The notes beneath the pieces were generated by a model. That model saw nothing but the letters and a program-made list of their open reading frames with translations, was not told the DNA's origin and searched no databases. From contig JAITFN010000032.1 in the NCBI GenBank assembly GCA_031281345.1, positions 1 to 36,510 of the forward strand: a stretch of 36,510 nucleotides of DNA. The letters are read 5' to 3'. This stretch comes from Candidatus Fibrimonadaceae bacterium (GTDB taxonomy: Bacteria; Fibrobacterota; Fibrobacteria; Fibrobacterales; Fibrobacteraceae). Below are positions 23,308 through 31,403 of the stretch, one piece after another. Position 1 is the first letter of the stretch; every line of letters begins with the position of its first letter. Made by a program: the position numbers and the translations under genes.

Positions 23308-23308
23308 C

Positions 23309-23323
23309 AACACCAGAGGTGTT
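23309..23323 (+). promoter_or_regulatory. Possible operator of the toxin-antitoxin pair
   Basis: AACACC-AGA-GGTGTT, a perfect 6-bp inverted repeat right after the promoter box, where the transcript would start. Its place suits autorepression by the antitoxin or toxin-antitoxin complex. A second palindrome, GGAATTCC, lies at 23333-23340. Confidence 0.5.
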
Positions 23324-23342
23324 TTATGTTTAGGAATTCCAG

Positions 23343-23663
23343 GTGTTAGCCTGTGAGAATTTATTATATTACATATTAGAGAAATTTTGTGAGTATGAGT
23401 GGGATGAAGCCAAAAATACTGAGAATATTAGAAAGCATAGAGGATTGCCTCTACCTGAGGGTATTGAAGTATTTTTTGATAAAGCAAGAGTCATATTTGA
23501 AGATAGGCGATTCAATTATGGAGAAAAGCGTTATATAGCGATAGGTAAAGTTAATGGAAGAGTTTTATCTGTATGCTTTACATATCGTAGATTTTTGAAG
23601 ATACGTTTGATTTCTGTTAGGATTGCAGGTAGAAAAGAAAGGAGATTGTATTATGGAAAATAA
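23343..23663 (+). CDS. BrnT-family toxin (RNase-like)
   Basis: 106 residues from GTG 23343 (AGGA 7 nt upstream). The BrnT pattern is clear from residue 17: CEYEWDEAKNTENIRKHRGLP, then VFFDKARVIFEDRR, GEKRYIAIGKVNGRVLSVCFTYR, IRLISVRIAGRKERRLY. BrnT is a RelE-fold ribonuclease that stops growth by cutting RNA. No ATG lies in frame near the family start, so the product is either ~15 residues longer than usual or begins at a non-standard codon. The downstream antitoxin gene overlaps it by 11 bp. Confidence 0.8.
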   Translation: MLACENLLYYILEKFCEYEWDEAKNTENIRKHRGLPLPEGIEVFFDKARVIFEDRRFNYGEKRYIAIGKVNGRVLSVCFTYRRFLKIRLISVRIAGRKERRLYYGK

Positions 23664-23904
23664 AGTATATGTCATGACTGCAAAGCAGGCAGCCAAGGCC
23701 TTCCCTAGGGATGAGGAATTACATGCTCGCCTCAAAGTTCTTGAAGATTCAGGCTTTGAGCCAGATTTTGATGATGAGCATCCAGACTTGCCAGATGATG
23801 CAATAATTGTCAAATCATATATAAATATAAATATATTTGGTTGCATTTTTAAGAAATTGCGCAGTTGTTTAAAAATACGCAAAAAAGAAACTAAACTTGC
23901 ATAA
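23653..23904 (+). CDS. Probable antitoxin partner of BrnT, lacking a ribbon-helix-helix
   Basis: 83 residues, AAAGGAGA 8 nt before ATG 23653. Position and overlap are those of brnA. The segment VYVMTAKQAAKAFPRDEELHARL and the acidic FEPDFDDEHPDLPDDAI recall the N-terminal, toxin-covering half of BrnA, but the ribbon-helix-helix DNA-binding end is absent; instead there is a basic, hydrophobic tail (INIFGCIFKKLRSCLKIRKK). Either a different antitoxin or a brnA whose 3' end has been replaced. It runs up to the start of pheA. Confidence 0.6.
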   Translation: MENKVYVMTAKQAAKAFPRDEELHARLKVLEDSGFEPDFDDEHPDLPDDAIIVKSYININIFGCIFKKLRSCLKIRKKETKLA

Positions 23905-23905
23905 A

Positions 23906-24748
23906 ATGAAAGTAGCATTCCAAGGCAGGCACGGAGCGTATAGCGAGAGCGCGGCTTTTCATTTGTTTGGCAAAAATATAGAGACCATTCCAGCAGATAC
24001 ATTTGAAGATTTGCACAAAATGGTAATTGACGGCAGCGTGGATAGCGGAGTTATTCCAATAGAAAATTCCACCGCCGGCTCTATTTTGGAAAATTACGAT
24101 TTATTGCTGAAATACAGGCTGCCCATAACAGGCGAACTCAAACTGCAAATAGACCACTGCCTAATAGCCCTTAAAGGCGAAACCTTGGAAACCTTGACAA
24201 AAGTTGTCTCTCACCCGCAAGCGTTGGAGCAATGCTCAAATTTTTTTGAAAAAAATCCGCAAATAGAGAGAAAACCTTTTTTTGACACCGCCGGTTCTGT
24301 TGAGCGAATAGCAAGAAAGCAGTTGAAAGGCACGGGCGGAATAGCCTCTGCTTTTGCAGCGCAATTTTACGGTTTAAGCATATTGAAACAGCCGCTTGCG
24401 AATTTTCCAGGCGCGAATTCAACGAGGTTTTTTGCAATTCAAAAAAATAACCCTCCAATAGATGCGGCTTTGCACACAAAAACATCTGTGGCATTTATTT
24501 TGGGGAACAACAAACCGGGTGCCTTGCACTCTTGCCTTGGCTGCTTTGCAAAATACGATGTGGATTTGATTCGCATTGAGAGCCGCCCAAAAAGCGGCAG
24601 CCCTTGGGAATATGTTTTTTATGCGGATTTGGCTGGGAATCCTTTGCAGAGTTCCGTTAAAGCGTCTTTGGAGGAATTAAAAACAATGGCAGAGGTTATA
24701 TTGCTCGGCAGTTATGCAAAAGGCGAAAACAAAGGAGTGGAATTTTGA
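23906..24748 (+). CDS. pheA: Prephenate dehydratase (phenylalanine biosynthesis)
   Basis: 280 residues, stand-alone dehydratase plus ACT domain, no chorismate mutase. Catalytic domain: VAFQGRHGAYSESAA, VIPIENSTAGSI, GGIASAFAAQFYGL, and NSTRFFAI with the conserved Thr-Arg-Phe. ACT domain from ~195: NNKPGALHSCLGCFAKYDVDL then IESRP and WEYVFYADL, the phenylalanine-binding motifs, so feedback inhibition is likely. It converts prephenate to phenylpyruvate in the cytoplasm. ATG 23906 is chosen over TTG 23897. Its stop overlaps the ribBA start by 4 bp. Confidence 0.93.
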   Translation: MKVAFQGRHGAYSESAAFHLFGKNIETIPADTFEDLHKMVIDGSVDSGVIPIENSTAGSILENYDLLLKYRLPITGELKLQIDHCLIALKGETLETLTKVVSHPQALEQCSNFFEKNPQIERKPFFDTAGSVERIARKQLKGTGGIASAFAAQFYGLSILKQPLANFPGANSTRFFAIQKNNPPIDAALHTKTSVAFILGNNKPGALHSCLGCFAKYDVDLIRIESRPKSGSPWEYVFYADLAGNPLQSSVKASLEELKTMAEVILLGSYAKGENKGVEF

Positions 24749-25947
24749 ATAATATCAAAAAAGCAATAGCGGAATTCAAGGCGGGTAAAATGTTGCTCGT
24801 TGCCGATAGCGAAAACCGCGAGAGCGAAGGCGATTTTGTTTGCGCTGCCTCGCTTTGCACAGAAAAGCACATAAATTTTATGGTGACTCACGGGCGCGGG
24901 CTTGTTTGCGCACCAATCACCGAACAACGTGCAGAGCAACTGAATTTACCGATGATGGCAAGCAGAAACACAAGCCGCTTTGAAACAGCTTTTACCGTTT
25001 CTGTGGAGGCAAAAGATGGAACAACCACCGGAATTTCCGCAGCGGAAAGGGCTTTAACCTGCCGCACTCTTGCAAATTTTTCAAACCACGCAAACGATTT
25101 TGTTTGCCCAGGGCATATATTTCCGCTAAAAGCTAAAAAGGGCGGCTGCCTTGAAAGAGAAGGGCACACAGAGGCGGTTATAGACCTTTGCAAATTGGCT
25201 AAATTGCCGCAAGTAGGCGTGTTGTGCGAAGTACTGAATTCAGACGGCACAATGGCTAGAATGCCTCAATTAAGGGCTATTTCAAAAAAACACGATATAA
25301 CACTCGTAACGGTTCAAGAGATAATAGATTTTCGCCTTGCCAGTGAGGTTTTGGTTGAGCGAATTGCACAGCCTTTTGTGCCAACAAAATTTGGGAGTTT
25401 CAAAGCCATAGCATACAAAAATAAAATAAACGGCGAGGAATATGTTGCCTTTATAGCATCAAAAGCGCTTAAAAATCCCTGCAATGTTCGAGTGCACAGC
25501 GAATGTTTAACCGGAGATGTTTTCCATTCCCTAAAATGCGATTGCGGGGCACAGCTTGAATATTCTATGAAATATATAGCCGCACAGGGCGGTGTTTTAA
25601 TTTATATGCTTGGGCACGAGGGCAGGGGAATTGGGCTTGCAAACAAGTTAAAGGCTTATGAATTGCAAGAAAAGGGATTGGATACTGTTGAAGCCAACAT
25701 AAGACTCGGCTTTAAGGCAGACCACAGGAACTACGCTTATGCCGCTCATATTTTAAAAGAGCTAGGTATAAAATCCGTGAATTTGCTAACAAATAATCAC
25801 AAAAAAATAGAGGGGCTTGAAATGTGCGGAATAAAAATTGCCAAAAGAATTCCCGTTGAAATAGAGCCCAATTCCTTCAATAGAAAATATTTAAAGGCAA
25901 AAAAAGAAAAAATGGGACATAAATTACTATATTCCTATAATGTTTAA
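24745..25947 (+). CDS. ribBA: Bifunctional DHBP synthase / GTP cyclohydrolase II (riboflavin)
   Basis: 400 residues, usual length. RibB half (1-~200): LLVADSENRESEGDFVCAA with the acidic active-site loop, HGRGLVCAPIT, TAFTVSVEAKDGTTTGIS and REGHTEAVIDLCKLA. RibA half (~205-390): HSECLTGDVFHSLKCDCGAQL with the three zinc cysteines, GHEGRGIGL and DTVEANIRLGFKADHRNY. It makes both riboflavin precursors from ribulose 5-phosphate and GTP. TTG start in a TTGA overlap with pheA, with AAAGGAG in place. There is no FMN riboswitch room upstream. Confidence 0.95.
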   Translation: MNNIKKAIAEFKAGKMLLVADSENRESEGDFVCAASLCTEKHINFMVTHGRGLVCAPITEQRAEQLNLPMMASRNTSRFETAFTVSVEAKDGTTTGISAAERALTCRTLANFSNHANDFVCPGHIFPLKAKKGGCLEREGHTEAVIDLCKLAKLPQVGVLCEVLNSDGTMARMPQLRAISKKHDITLVTVQEIIDFRLASEVLVERIAQPFVPTKFGSFKAIAYKNKINGEEYVAFIASKALKNPCNVRVHSECLTGDVFHSLKCDCGAQLEYSMKYIAAQGGVLIYMLGHEGRGIGLANKLKAYELQEKGLDTVEANIRLGFKADHRNYAYAAHILKELGIKSVNLLTNNHKKIEGLEMCGIKIAKRIPVEIEPNSFNRKYLKAKKEKMGHKLLYSYNV

Positions 25948-26362
25948 ATTTGCTTTACTCGCCTTTTTTGCGCTTGCATTCTTTGCCTGCAACCCCACGG
26001 AATATGAGCCTAGAATAGTTTTGGGGCACGAATACAATGCCACCGCCAAAGTAGTTGCAGATACAACTTCCGTATTCAAGCCAAAAGATATAATCGTTAT
26101 TCAAATGGATAACGGCAATAGGCCTTTTCACTCCGAAGAGGTGGAACTGAGGATTTATCAAGGAGAAACGGGAGATAGAATATTGTTCAAGCGTTCTATT
26201 CCGGTTAAAAATGTGGACGCTAAAGCAGTAGCAAAGGGACCAGACTCAAAACCTTTAACTGCAAGGGAAATTTTGCGAACCTCCACCCCAGGCATTTACC
26301 GCGTTGCCTTTGCCGTTGGAGATTCTATTCTGCTGTATAAAAAAATGGAGTTGGTGGAATAG
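25940..26362 (+). CDS. Small lipoprotein of unknown function
   Basis: 140 residues. Signal peptide with lipobox FFAC at residue ~17 (ALAFFACNPTEYEP), so it is lipid-anchored in the envelope. The mature part is mainly beta (NATAKVVADTTSVFKPKD, EEVELRIYQGETGDRILF) and resembles an Ig-like or cohesin-like sandwich, but I cannot assign a family. ATG overlaps the end of ribBA by 8 bp and the next lipoprotein starts at its stop, so the two are a pair. Confidence 0.7.
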   Translation: MFKFALLAFFALAFFACNPTEYEPRIVLGHEYNATAKVVADTTSVFKPKDIIVIQMDNGNRPFHSEEVELRIYQGETGDRILFKRSIPVKNVDAKAVAKGPDSKPLTAREILRTSTPGIYRVAFAVGDSILLYKKMELVE

Positions 26363-27258
26363 TGGCAAGCAAAAAGTGGCTAGTTGGAATAATCGGGGCA
26401 TTTGTAATTTCCTGTGGAGAAAGCTCTGTTTTTATTAGCTACAATTTACCCGTTCCAATAAAAGCAGAGGTTTTTTCCCAAAGCAACTACGCAACTATGG
26501 ACGGCGAATACGAGCAAGTTGGCACCCTAACTTCAATACGCTTAACAAACGAATACAGCCAAAACGAAGATATGCTTTATTTAGAGAGAACATTTATTTC
26601 CGATGCTTCCAAAGGCTATCTCAAAAAATCTTACCCTAGCGAACTTGCCCTTAGAACTCCAAAAATGACACTCACCGCCAAAGGAATGAAGGTTTTGAAT
26701 ATAGAAGGCTATGAAAATTTCGATTCCGTTGTGGTTGCAAAAATATCCATTCCAGACAGATGGCGAAAGCAAATAAGCCGCATGACCCGCCAAATAGATT
26801 TAGACCGCATAGAAAGAAGGCGTTGGGAAGTTACTCATTTGCTTTCGGGAGAAATTCCCCTTAAATCCAACATAACAGATTTGCTCAAATCTCAAGGTCG
26901 CTTGTCCCCTATGCCAAACGCCCAAATAGATTCTGTGGTTACAAAAGGCATAAAAAAAATCTACGAGCGAAAATGTTTGGAATATACCGTATATTTGCAA
27001 GAAAAAGAGCCTTTTCCCTATTTTATATGGGAGCAGCACGTTTCCAGCGTAAAAAGCGGAATGCCTTTTAAGAGCTATCATCCCAAAGATGCCGTATATC
27101 AAAATCGCTACGAAGTTGCTTTAGACATAGAAAACGGAATTCCCTGTTTGGAGAGGGAGTTTAAGTTTGGTGTTCATGGAATGCAAAACCCCGAAACGGG
27201 AGATTCTGTTACGTTTAAAAGCCAAATTTCGCACGAGAGGCTTTATAGTAAGTTGTGA
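26362..27258 (+). CDS. Probable lipoprotein of unknown function
   Basis: 298 residues, GTG start sharing one base with the previous stop (TAGTG). Signal peptide with lipobox VISC at residue ~18 (GAFVISCGESS). Mixed strands and a basic helical middle (RWRKQISRMTRQIDLDRIERRRW). No family recognised. It is the last gene of the pheA-ribBA run; its stop is 2 bp from the end of the convergent exonuclease gene, so the two mRNAs must overlap or end very close together. Confidence 0.65.
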   Translation: MASKKWLVGIIGAFVISCGESSVFISYNLPVPIKAEVFSQSNYATMDGEYEQVGTLTSIRLTNEYSQNEDMLYLERTFISDASKGYLKKSYPSELALRTPKMTLTAKGMKVLNIEGYENFDSVVVAKISIPDRWRKQISRMTRQIDLDRIERRRWEVTHLLSGEIPLKSNITDLLKSQGRLSPMPNAQIDSVVTKGIKKIYERKCLEYTVYLQEKEPFPYFIWEQHVSSVKSGMPFKSYHPKDAVYQNRYEVALDIENGIPCLEREFKFGVHGMQNPETGDSVTFKSQISHERLYSKL

Positions 27259-27260
27259 AC

Positions 27261-28817
27261 CTACCTTCTCCCAAATCTGCGGCCTTTTTTCTCACGCTTT
27301 TCCCAAGGCGAAGCAGAGCCGCTGGAACTAGATTTTACAATTTCAAAGTCATTCTCGCCTTTTAACGGATTAACCTTAATCAGCTTCACCGTAACTTTAT
27401 CGCCTTTTTTAAACCGCTTTCCGGTGCGTTTGCCGAGCAAGGTTTTTTTAGCCACGTCGTACACGTAAAAATCGCCCGGGACATCGCGTAAATGCACCAA
27501 GCCGTCTGCCTGCGCTACTGTGGGGGTTGAAATGGAAATAAAAATTCCAAATTCCTCTATGCCTTGGATTTCTGCCTTGAATGTTTGGCCTATTTCATTT
27601 CTCAAAAGATAGCTTGCGCAAAATTTGAGTGCCTTGCGTTCTGTTTTTTGATTTTTTATTTCGGCTTCGTTTATAACATTGCAAAGGTCGTTTATTTTGC
27701 CCCTTTTGCCGGTCAATTCTCTGTGGCACCACAAATCCGCATAACGGCGAATGGGTGAGGTGAAATGGGCATAGTCTTTCCAATGCAGGGCAAAATGACC
27801 TGTGCATTTATCCGAATAAATTGCTTTTTGCATACTGCGCAGAATTCTGTTTGTTATGGAAGGGTCTTTTTTTGCTTTTTTAACCAAATGGGAATATAAA
27901 TCAAAAATTTGCCTCTCTTGACTGTTGTTACCCGTATAGTTTTTTAAAAGTTTGTTTGGGTCAATAGGGGAGTCAAAAAACAAGGTCGGTTCGGATTGCA
28001 TCAGTTCCGCGAGGTCTGCTGGGTCGGGGGCTTCGTGGATGCGGTAAATTCCACTTAGTTTTCTTTTTTGAAGTTCCAATGCGCAACACTTGTTTGCGGC
28101 GAGCATACATTCTTCCACCCAAGAATTGCTTATTCCGGTTTGTCTGGGAACTATGCACTGCGGTAAGCCTTTTTTATTGAATTCACATTTATATTCCGTG
28201 CTATCCATTTCTAACATTCCATTTTCGGAACGCAGTTTTTTCATAACTGCTGCAACGCGGGCGAGCAAGCAAATATCCTTGTCTTTTTTATCGTAAAGTT
28301 CTTTTGCCTGCTCATAAGTTATGGAACGGCTAACTTTTATTATGCCTTTTGCAAAGCGGTATTTTTGCATTCTGCCTTTTTTGTCTAAGGTGATTATGCA
28401 ACTGAAAGAAAAACGATTTTCATTTTCTTGCAATGAGCATAAATCTCCAGAGAGAATATCTGGGAGCATTGGAATAACTGCCCAAGGCAGGTATTGAGTG
28501 TATCCGCGTTTTCTGGCTTCTGTGTCTAGGGCAGAGCCTTGTTTCACAAAATGGCTTACATCTGCTATGTGCACACCCAAAATATAGCCGCCCATCGTTT
28601 CTTCCACGCTTATCGCATCGTCGTGGTCGCGTGCACCCAGAGGGTCTATGCATATAACGTGCAGGTGGCAAAAATTTTCTCTGCTTTTGTCTTTGGTGAA
28701 AATTTCCTTTGAAAATTTTTGTGTTTCTTCGAGAACTTCCTTTGGAAATTCTTTTTCCAATTCTGCATTTTGCATAAACTCTGATTTTAAAGATTCAAAA
28801 TTATCTGCGGCGCGCAC
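27261..28817 (-). CDS. RNase II/R-family 3'-5' exoribonuclease without N-terminal cold-shock domains
   Basis: 518 residues. The RNB catalytic domain starts by residue ~55 with ICIDPLGARDHDDAIS (the four metal-binding Asp) and runs through YTQYLPWAVIPMLPDILSGDLCSL, RIHEAPDP and FTSPIRRYADLWCHREL; an S1 domain (~425-495) and a basic tail KREKKGRRFGRR follow. Canonical RNase R is 700-800 residues; the ~200-residue N-terminal cold-shock part is missing. The GTG at 28817, preceded by GGGGGA, is preferred to TTG 28835; both overlap the upstream gene. It degrades RNA including structured substrates. Confidence 0.88.
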   Translation of the reverse strand: MRAADNFESLKSEFMQNAELEKEFPKEVLEETQKFSKEIFTKDKSRENFCHLHVICIDPLGARDHDDAISVEETMGGYILGVHIADVSHFVKQGSALDTEARKRGYTQYLPWAVIPMLPDILSGDLCSLQENENRFSFSCIITLDKKGRMQKYRFAKGIIKVSRSITYEQAKELYDKKDKDICLLARVAAVMKKLRSENGMLEMDSTEYKCEFNKKGLPQCIVPRQTGISNSWVEECMLAANKCCALELQKRKLSGIYRIHEAPDPADLAELMQSEPTLFFDSPIDPNKLLKNYTGNNSQERQIFDLYSHLVKKAKKDPSITNRILRSMQKAIYSDKCTGHFALHWKDYAHFTSPIRRYADLWCHRELTGKRGKINDLCNVINEAEIKNQKTERKALKFCASYLLRNEIGQTFKAEIQGIEEFGIFISISTPTVAQADGLVHLRDVPGDFYVYDVAKKTLLGKRTGKRFKKGDKVTVKLIKVNPLKGENDFEIVKSSSSGSASPWEKREKKGRRFGRR

Positions 28818-29946
28818 TTGTCCCCCAGTTGCCAACTCCAGTTAAGGTTACCTCAAAACCAAAAAACAATTCATCCCAATAGTCCTTTGCCTGTCTGTAT
28901 CCTCCAAAAAGGGATAAGCCAACGAGGGTTCCTCTACGCCCAAGCCACATATCAGAGAGCAAAGAGGCTCCATATTCGTTCACGTCTTTTAAGTATTTTT
29001 CTGAATACCAAACATTTGCCCCAAAATTATTTCTTTTTAAAAATGGGCTGTAATAAAGCCCTGTGCCTGTGAGTTTATATTCTGCAAGCCCAGAAAAAGC
29101 ATCGTTTTGCTGCTCGTACACGAGGCTCAAATTTTGATTTTGCATAAAGCGAAAATGAATGCCGCTTGCTAAATGCTTGGGCAGTTTGAATTTTTCAACA
29201 CTTTTGCTAGACTGCAAAGTGTCTATGTTGCTGAATTGAATGTTTTCTATTATTTCTTTTTGCATTTGAACAGAAGGAAAGTACGACACAAAATAATCTA
29301 TGGATTTTTTGTGGAAGTGCAGGCTATATCCAAAATTTTTCAACCAGTCGTCACCCGAGCTATATGTGCCTCTCTTTTTTTCTGTTATCATAACATTGTT
29401 TGCCATCCACGAATCTTCGCCCCAATCTTTGTTGTTGCCTCGTGTTAGGGTGGAATAAGAGTTGCCAAAGAAAATTCTGTAAGAGGTTCCAATTGCAAAG
29501 TCGCTGAGAAATAAAGGGAGCCTAATGGAGTAGCTCGGAGTAAATTCATAAAGACCAAGTCTGGATAAATAGGAAATATTTGAAATTTCGTCTTCAAGCT
29601 CAAGGCGATTATTTGCAAAGTACATTTCGTTTAAGCCAATACCTAAGGTTCCCCAAGAACCAAATGGCAAAAGCATATACATAGAGGGCATTGTAAAGGA
29701 ATTCAAAGATATTGAATTGTTTTCTTTTTGAGCGCTTGTATTCTCATATTGAATCACAACCCCAAATTTGGTTTTATTTTCAAAGGCATTAGCGGCAGGA
29801 TTCAGCGGCGCAAACCCGTTTCTCACTGTGGCAGCGTTTTTAGGAGCTTGATCCATGCCAAGGGCATTTGCTCCTATCAAAGAAGCTGCTGTGCTTGCGC
29901 AAACGGATATGAGTATTGCAAAAAATATGTTATTAGTGAAATGCAC
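28801..29946 (-). CDS. Predicted outer-membrane beta-barrel protein
   Basis: 381 residues, GTG start 6 nt after a promoter box. Signal peptide (IFFAILISVCASTAAS), then ALGMDQAPKNAATVRNGFAPLNPAANAF, a start seen in FadL/OmpP1-like and PorV-like barrel proteins, followed by alternating aromatic-rich strands (FGVVIQYENTS, GTLGIGLNEMYF, TPSYSIRLPLFLSDFAIGTSYR). No plug or lipid-transport motif is recognised. It is the first gene of a two-gene transcript with the exonuclease, with a 17-bp overlap. Confidence 0.65.
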   Translation of the reverse strand: MHFTNNIFFAILISVCASTAASLIGANALGMDQAPKNAATVRNGFAPLNPAANAFENKTKFGVVIQYENTSAQKENNSISLNSFTMPSMYMLLPFGSWGTLGIGLNEMYFANNRLELEDEISNISYLSRLGLYEFTPSYSIRLPLFLSDFAIGTSYRIFFGNSYSTLTRGNNKDWGEDSWMANNVMITEKKRGTYSSGDDWLKNFGYSLHFHKKSIDYFVSYFPSVQMQKEIIENIQFSNIDTLQSSKSVEKFKLPKHLASGIHFRFMQNQNLSLVYEQQNDAFSGLAEYKLTGTGLYYSPFLKRNNFGANVWYSEKYLKDVNEYGASLLSDMWLGRRGTLVGLSLFGGYRQAKDYWDELFFGFEVTLTGVGNWGTSARRR

Positions 29947-29952
29947 TAGGTT

Positions 29953-29963
29953 AAAGTAGAAAA
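29953..29963 (-). promoter_or_regulatory. Promoter box of the outer-membrane protein gene
   Basis: TTTTCTACTTT on the minus strand, 6 nt before GTG 29946; variant of the recurring box. Confidence 0.45.
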
Positions 29964-30048
29964 TTTCTGAACTAAAACTCCAAATTTAACAAAAATCACC
30001 ATTTGTATCCCCGTTTTTTCCGCTCAGAGAGCTAACGTGGGGCTACTA

Positions 30049-30059
30049 TTTACTATATT
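30049..30059 (+). promoter_or_regulatory. Promoter box of lpxD
   Basis: TTTACTATATT, exact copy, 14 nt before ATG 30074. No Shine-Dalgarno lies between. Confidence 0.65.
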
Positions 30060-30073
30060 TCCAACCATTTGAT

Positions 30074-30940
30074 ATGCTCACCTTCTCCCAATTATCCGAA
30101 CTCACCGGTGCAGTTTTAGAACCTGCAAATATTCAAGGTAGCGTGGAAAAATGCGCAACACTTGCCTTTGCAAGCACAAGCGATGTTTCTTTTTGCACAG
30201 ACGAAGCCGCTTATGGAGCAGCTAGAACAACAAAAGCTGTAGCGGTTTTTGTGCCGGAGAATTTCGCGGGCTGGGCAGGGGAGGCAAAGGTTTTGGCGAG
30301 GGTAAAAAATCCTTATGAGGCTATAATAAAATGTGCGGAAATTTTAAATAAAAAAGAATTCACCTCTAGCGAAGTTCATTCTTCCGCACAGATAAGCCCA
30401 AATGTTTTAATTCCACCTGGCGTGAAAATCGGTGAAAATTGCGTTTTACATTCAGGCGTAAATCTATATCCAAATGTTGAAATTGGCAGCGGAACAATTT
30501 TGCATTCAGGCGTTGTGGTTGGTTCTCGTGGCTTTGGTTTTTACGAATGCAATGGGGAGCAAGTAGCAGTGCCGCATTTTGGCGGTGTGGTGATAGGGAG
30601 TAATTGCGAGATTGGTCCAAACTCCGTTGTGGCTGCTGGTTTTTTGGAACCAACCAGACTTGGAAATTTTTGCAAACTGGATAGCTTTGTGCAAATTGGG
30701 CATAACTGCATAGTTGGAAGCAATGCGATTTTTTGCTCTCAGTCTGGGCTTGCAGGCTCGGTTATTGTGGAAGACGATGTGACTTTAGCTGGCGGTGCGC
30801 AGGTCGCGGGGCATTTAACCCTTGGCAAGGGCTGTATTATAGCGGCAAAGGCAGGGGTTACAAAGAGCATTAAGCCGGGTGCAAAAGTAGCCGGATTTCC
30901 TGCCATTCCTATTGAGGAGTGGAGACGAAAGGTTATTTAA
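30074..30940 (+). CDS. lpxD: UDP-3-O-acylglucosamine N-acyltransferase, LpxD-like
   Basis: 288 residues, shorter than E. coli LpxD (341). An N-terminal uridine-binding part (1-~95: LTFSQLSELTGAVLEP, LAFASTSDVSFC, AVAVFVPENFAG) is followed by hexapeptide repeats forming a left-handed beta-helix. The catalytic His lies in FVQIGHNCIVG, and VVGSRGFGF matches the GSDGFGY motif. In most LpxD proteins the turn reads DRG; here it is VVAAGFLEPTRLG. It adds the N-linked acyl chain in lipid A synthesis, so the cell makes lipopolysaccharide. No other lpx genes adjoin. Confidence 0.85.
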   Translation: MLTFSQLSELTGAVLEPANIQGSVEKCATLAFASTSDVSFCTDEAAYGAARTTKAVAVFVPENFAGWAGEAKVLARVKNPYEAIIKCAEILNKKEFTSSEVHSSAQISPNVLIPPGVKIGENCVLHSGVNLYPNVEIGSGTILHSGVVVGSRGFGFYECNGEQVAVPHFGGVVIGSNCEIGPNSVVAAGFLEPTRLGNFCKLDSFVQIGHNCIVGSNAIFCSQSGLAGSVIVEDDVTLAGGAQVAGHLTLGKGCIIAAKAGVTKSIKPGAKVAGFPAIPIEEWRRKVI

Positions 30941-30986
30941 AAAGAAATGTTGGATAATTGGAACCTCAGGCATAGGCTTGGTAGAT

Positions 30987-30997
30987 TTTACTATATT
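30987..30997 (+). promoter_or_regulatory. Promoter box upstream of the 47-residue ORF
   Basis: TTTACTATATT, exact copy, 92 nt before ATG 31090. The intervening leader (30998-31089) holds no recognisable gene; it is the longest leader behind an exact box in the window. Confidence 0.6.
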
Positions 30998-31089
30998 ATA
31001 AGTAGAGATTTTGAGTTTCATTTCCGCCTGCAATCAGATTGGTCGATTGGGTTGAAATGAACGGGTTGATTTTATGCTAAGAGGTATTT

Positions 31090-31233
31090 ATGGAGATGAT
31101 TCAAACTAGGAAGGCTCAAAACAAGATAGTCCAGTTTCAAAAGATAGTTCAGCAAAAGGCGGAAGTTGAGCCTTTTGAAACCGAAGAAGAGGCTCTAGAA
31201 TTTGTAACTAATTTGTCTATGAGGCAGTTATAA
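31090..31233 (+). CDS. Small uncharacterised protein (47 residues)
   Basis: Starts MEMIQTRKAQNKIVQFQK and ends VTNLSMRQL. AGAGGT lies 5 nt before ATG 31090, and an exact promoter box is upstream. The C-terminal half is acidic (VEPFETEEEALEFV), the N-terminal half basic and helical. Too short for family assignment; the good ribosome-binding site and promoter argue it is real. The 463-bp interval between lpxD and the next lipoprotein otherwise holds only the poly-C tract. Confidence 0.55.
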   Translation: MEMIQTRKAQNKIVQFQKIVQQKAEVEPFETEEEALEFVTNLSMRQL

Positions 31234-31260
31234 AATTATGCTAACTACCTCCCATTTCTG

Positions 31261-31282
31261 CCCCCCCCCCCCCCCCCCCCCC
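31261..31282. repeat. Homopolymeric C22 tract
   Basis: Twenty-two consecutive C on the plus strand, intergenic, 121 bp before the start of the lipoprotein gene at 31404 and in the same sense orientation as the tract at 2562 relative to its gene. A length this great is strongly prone to slippage. Confidence 0.95.
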
Positions 31283-31403
31283 ATAACTCCTTACACCACA
31301 AGGACTTACAACTTTTTATTTGCATTAGCCAAAAAATCAGCTATAGCTATAAACAATTTCAGGCAATTCCGCTTGGAAATAATCCTAAACAATGGAGGCG
31401 TAT

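Noticed and set aside
23328-23348. Mini-ORF MFRNSRC upstream of BrnT as a leader peptide
   Set aside because: Starts at 23326 without a clear ribosome-binding site; seven codons are not enough to support it.
24600-24745. FMN riboswitch before ribBA
   Set aside because: The region is pheA coding sequence and ribBA starts in an overlap; no leader exists.
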